Below are positions 34,815 through 36,956 of a stretch of 36,956 bases of DNA, piece after piece. The notes beneath the pieces are model-generated. The model saw only the letters and a list, made by a program, of their open reading frames with translations. It was not told the DNA's origin and ran no database searches. Every line of letters starts with the position of its first letter. Within the stretch, counting starts at the first letter, position 1. Source of the stretch: an uncultured Lachnospiraceae bacterium (GTDB lineage: Bacteria; Bacillota; Clostridia; Lachnospirales; Lachnospiraceae); assembly GCA_946414825.1 (NCBI GenBank), contig CAMKQB010000014.1:1-36956 (forward strand). The letters run 5' to 3'. The position numbers and the translations under genes are program-made.

Positions 34815-34854
34815 ATGCAGTATTTATAAGGCTTCGTAGACTTCTATAACCGCT

Positions 34855-34895
34855 TGTGTACCAATATGTGTACCAATTTGGTATAGGTATATACC
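34855..34895. other. Symmetric repeat cluster at chromosome/island junction (possible attachment or control site)
   Basis: TGTGTACCAAT occurs twice, 12 bases apart (34855-34865 and 34867-34877). The second copy overlaps the inverted repeat TACCAA-T-TTGGTA (34871-34883), and the perfect palindrome GGTATATACC follows (34886-34895). Such crowding of direct and inverted repeats is typical of recombinase, excisionase or replication-initiator binding sites. The gap 34815-35015 holds nothing else except a terminator hairpin and the repA ribosome binding site. Confidence 0.4.
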
Positions 34896-34950
34896 CGATA
34901 ATATGGTTATGAAACACTTATAGAACCGAGATAGTGAACACTAATTACTA

Positions 34951-34989
34951 AGCACTTTCCGAAACAAAACGTTTTGGAAAGTGCTTTTC
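34951..34989 (+). terminator. Rho-independent terminator upstream of repA
   Basis: AGCACTTTCCGAAAC pairs with GTTTTGGAAAGTGCT (one G-U pair) around AAAAC and runs into TTTCTT. It could end lysS transcription or attenuate repA, whose ribosome binding site starts ~15 bases on. Confidence 0.9.
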
Positions 34990-35015
34990 TTATGGTTTAA
35001 TTCGGAGGTTTTATA

Positions 35016-35939
35016 ATGGGGAAGAATATAAAGTTTGATTATTATTACGGAAAGGAAGCGGATCAGTTCAGCTTTTACAGAATACCTAAGCTGCTATTCA
35101 CAGATGAACATTTTAAGGGTTTGTCAAATGATGCAAAGCTCCTGTATGGTCTTATGCTGGATAGGATGTCGCTTTCTATGAAGAATGGCTGGAAGGATAA
35201 AGACGATAGGACATATATCATATATACAGTAGAGCAGATAGCTACTGACCTGGCTTGTGGCAGAGATAAAGCAATAAAGGTGTCAGCTGAACTGGATAGT
35301 AAGAAAGGAATCGGTCTTATAGAGAAGGTAAAGAGAGGACTTGGTAAGCCGGATATAATCTATGTGAAGAACTTTGTTGTTCAAGATAGATTATCTGATA
35401 GAAGTAGTGTATCTTCTGAAGTCGATTATTCCGACTTCAAGGAGTCGGGAAATCATACCTCTGTAAGTCGGGAAAAGGGAACTACACAGGTCGATAAATC
35501 ATACCCTAATAATACTAATATAAATAAAACTGATAATAGTAATACTAATCTTATCAATCTATCAGATGCGAAAGATGAGATGAGCTATAGCAAATATATG
35601 GAGTTCGTTAAGAGTCTTATTGATTATGATATATTGAAACAGGATTATTCAAAATCAGATACTCAGCTAGTTGATGCTATGGTAGAGCTTATGACGGAAG
35701 TGGCTATTACTGGTGGTGAATATATAGTAATCTCGGGTAAGAAGATTCGTAAATCTATGGTTGTATCAAGATTCGGGAAATATAATATGATGACGGTTCA
35801 GTATGTTATGGAATGTATGAAGGAGAATACCAGTGATGTAAAGAATATAAAACAGTATTTGCTTGCTGTGATGTATAATGCTCCGGTTACAATGGGAGCA
35901 TATTATCAGCAGAAGGTGAATCATGATTTGTATGGATAA
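35016..35939 (+). CDS. RepA_N-family replication initiator-like protein
   Basis: The protein has 307 residues. The N-terminal third (FSFYRIPKLLFTD, LSNDAKLLYGLMLDRMSLS, GRDKAIKVSAELDSKKGIGLIE) is the winged-helix DNA-binding domain of replication initiator A proteins of Firmicute plasmids and integrative elements. A Ser/Asn/Thr-rich linker (about residues 125-180) leads to a C-terminal helical domain such as in Tn1549-like and RepA_N plasmids. It should bind an origin within or next to its own gene. Start ATG follows TTCGGAGG. Flanked by terminators on both sides, it is its own unit. Its presence next to housekeeping lysS suggests an integrated plasmid or conjugative element. The replication role here is inferred from family only. 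Confidence 0.85.
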   Translation: MGKNIKFDYYYGKEADQFSFYRIPKLLFTDEHFKGLSNDAKLLYGLMLDRMSLSMKNGWKDKDDRTYIIYTVEQIATDLACGRDKAIKVSAELDSKKGIGLIEKVKRGLGKPDIIYVKNFVVQDRLSDRSSVSSEVDYSDFKESGNHTSVSREKGTTQVDKSYPNNTNINKTDNSNTNLINLSDAKDEMSYSKYMEFVKSLIDYDILKQDYSKSDTQLVDAMVELMTEVAITGGEYIVISGKKIRKSMVVSRFGKYNMMTVQYVMECMKENTSDVKNIKQYLLAVMYNAPVTMGAYYQQKVNHDLYG

Positions 35940-35965
35940 ATAGGCAGCGAATATCGAGAAATGTA

Positions 35966-36000
35966 AAGGGCGTTCATTTTGTTTTGAACGCCCTTATTTT
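35966..36000 (+). terminator. Rho-independent terminator after repA
   Basis: AAGGGCGTTCA pairs perfectly with TGAACGCCCTT around an 8-nt T-rich loop, followed by ATTTTA. It lies 27 bases after the repA stop. Confidence 0.9.
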
Positions 36001-36036
36001 ATGGTATTTAGGGTTTTATGAGATTAGATAATATGA

Positions 36037-36063
36037 TAGAATATTTGTTATACAAATATTCTA
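36037..36063. promoter_or_regulatory. 11-bp inverted repeat upstream of hsdM (operator-like)
   Basis: TAGAATATTTG and CAAATATTCTA are a perfect inverted repeat around TTATA, 26 bases before the hsdM start codon. No T-run follows, so a terminator is unlikely. A dimeric repressor site is the natural reading. No convincing -35/-10 pair can be fixed in this AT-rich stretch. Confidence 0.5.
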
Positions 36064-36088
36064 AATTATTATATAGAGGAGATTTGAA

Positions 36089-36956
36089 ATGGCAAGAGCA
36101 GCCAAAAAAGAAAAAGAAGTATCATTGGAAACAGTGCTTTGGAACTGCCGTGTGGCTTTGCGTGGTATTGGAAGCACAGAAAAAAATAGAGATGCCGTTA
36201 TCAGTCTTGTGTTCCTGAAGTTTGCGGGAGATAAATTTGAAAAGCGTCGTGCAGAGCTTATGGAACAGTATGGGGATATCCCTGCATTCCTGGAGAAGGT
36301 ATCTTTCTATAATGCGGACAACGTTTTCTACCTGAAAGAAACAGCCAGATGGTCATATATTGTGGCTCATGCGTCATCCAATGACATTGCTGTTATTTTG
36401 GATCAGGCCATGAAAGATATTGAGGAAACCAATCCTTCGCTGAGAGGTGCATTATCTTCAAGGGACAAGGATGGAAATCCGAACTATACATTTTTTGCGA
36501 CACTGGGTGCGAGCAACACGAAAATCAAGGACTTAATCGACAATGTTAATCAGATCGATGAGAAGCGTTTCCAGGAAGAAGATCTAATCGGGCGGGTTTA
36601 TGAGTATTTCCTTCAGGCGTATGCGGCTTCTGGAACGAAGGAAGACGGTGAATTCTATACGCCGGCCTGTGTGGTTAAGCTAATTGCTGAGATGATCGAG
36701 CCGTACAGTGGCGTCGTCTACGATCCTTGCTGCGGTTCGGGTGGGATGTTTGTTCAGTCTCTGAAGTTCGTGGACAAGCATAATGGCAACAGAAAGAAAA
36801 TTTCCATACTTGGACAGGAAAGTAATCCGGACACATGGAGACTCTGCAAGATGAATCTTGCAATCAGAGGTATTGCGAACAATCTTGGCGAGAAGAACGA
36901 TTCTACATTTACTAATGACCTTCACAAGGATAAAAAGGTTGACTTCATCATGGCTA
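36089..36956 (+). CDS. hsdM: Type I restriction-modification system methylase subunit HsdM, 5' part
   Basis: This is an open frame from ATG 36089 (behind AGAGGAGAT) to the right edge, 289 complete codons. The N-terminal helical HsdM domain (ETVLWNCRVALRG, AVISLVFLKFAGDKFEKR) is followed by FYTP (189-192), and the AdoMet-binding motif DPCCGSGG begins at residue 212. The last visible residues, VDFIMA, lead into the expected NPPF catalytic motif, which the window cuts off. It should methylate adenine as part of an HsdRMS complex; hsdS and hsdR would be expected further right. Codon choice looks richer in G/C third positions than repA. Being behind repA, it is likely cargo of the same mobile element. 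Confidence 0.93.
   Translation, partial: MARAAKKEKEVSLETVLWNCRVALRGIGSTEKNRDAVISLVFLKFAGDKFEKRRAELMEQYGDIPAFLEKVSFYNADNVFYLKETARWSYIVAHASSNDIAVILDQAMKDIEETNPSLRGALSSRDKDGNPNYTFFATLGASNTKIKDLIDNVNQIDEKRFQEEDLIGRVYEYFLQAYAASGTKEDGEFYTPACVVKLIAEMIEPYSGVVYDPCCGSGGMFVQSLKFVDKHNGNRKKISILGQESNPDTWRLCKMNLAIRGIANNLGEKNDSTFTNDLHKDKKVDFIMA

Noticed and set aside
36037-36063. Palindrome as a terminator
   Set aside because: It is AT-rich with no following T-run and sits just upstream of a start codon.
36018-36218. 66-codon plus-strand frame at the start of hsdM
   Set aside because: It overlaps hsdM in another frame, lacks a ribosome binding site and encodes a low-quality sequence; hsdM with FYTP and DPCCGSGG explains the region.

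Overview
The window reads as a chromosomal stretch from an anaerobic, low-GC Firmicute of class Clostridia. Lachnospiraceae (Butyrivibrio/Pseudobutyrivibrio-like) is my best guess from gene content: a GlgC/GlgD pair, SpoVG, a four-subunit pyruvate:ferredoxin oxidoreductase, an aconitase-like hydratase, several lipoprotein foldases, strong AAGGAGG-type ribosome binding sites and sigma-A promoters. Genus and species cannot be fixed from the sequence alone. Almost every gene is on the + strand; only dut is on the minus strand. About 34.8 kb looks like core chromosome. The last ~2.1 kb looks accessory.

Layout. (1) 1-4004: the end of a CUT2-type sugar ABC operon (binding protein, double ATPase, two permeases), closed by a strong terminator. 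(2) 4007-4935: a HAD-family phosphatase with its own promoter. (3) 4960-7101: a purine unit with a promoter, a ZTP (pfl) riboswitch and an overlapping terminator, then a PurO-type IMP cyclohydrolase and a free-standing AICAR formyltransferase. Together these two replace bifunctional PurH. (4) 7129-10537: a CxxCxxCC cluster protein, mnmA and citrate synthase. (5) 10539-19921: porCDAB, an AAA+ ATPase of the CbxX/SpoVK type, a membrane diguanylate cyclase, an aconitase-like hydratase and a small lipoprotein. (6) 19943-21447: an NfeD/SPFH membrane pair with a short repeated sequence between the genes. (7) 21607-24450: glgC, glgD and spoVG behind an extended -10 promoter and a leader hairpin. (8) 24445-30460: a short GlmU-like uridylyltransferase, pth, mfd and a PrsA-like foldase lipoprotein, meeting dut tail to tail. 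(9) 31031-32207: a trigger-factor-like lipoprotein. (10) 32241-34814: tRNA-Leu(CAG), a 184-bp inverted-repeat element full of small hairpins, greA and lysS. (11) 34815-36956: symmetric repeats, a RepA_N-type replication initiator and the start of a type I restriction-modification methylase. This part is probably one end of an integrated mobile element.

How the genes fit together. Citrate synthase, pyruvate:ferredoxin oxidoreductase and the aconitase-like hydratase would carry pyruvate to acetyl-CoA and on to citrate/isocitrate, presumably toward 2-oxoglutarate and glutamate. No isocitrate dehydrogenase is in the window. The ZTP riboswitch senses the shortage signal made when 10-formyl-THF is limiting, and it sits ahead of the enzyme that consumes AICAR and 10-formyl-THF, which is a self-consistent circuit.

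The best candidates for undescribed biology are the hairpin-rich inverted-repeat element between tRNA-Leu and greA, the eukaryote-like free-standing AICAR transformylase under ZTP control, and the pairing of an AAA+ protein carrying an unrecognised N-terminal region with a membrane diguanylate cyclase inside a central-carbon gene cluster. All functional statements come from motif recognition by eye; no database search was run. No intergenic stretch exceeds 300 bases, and I saw no CRISPR array and no rRNA.
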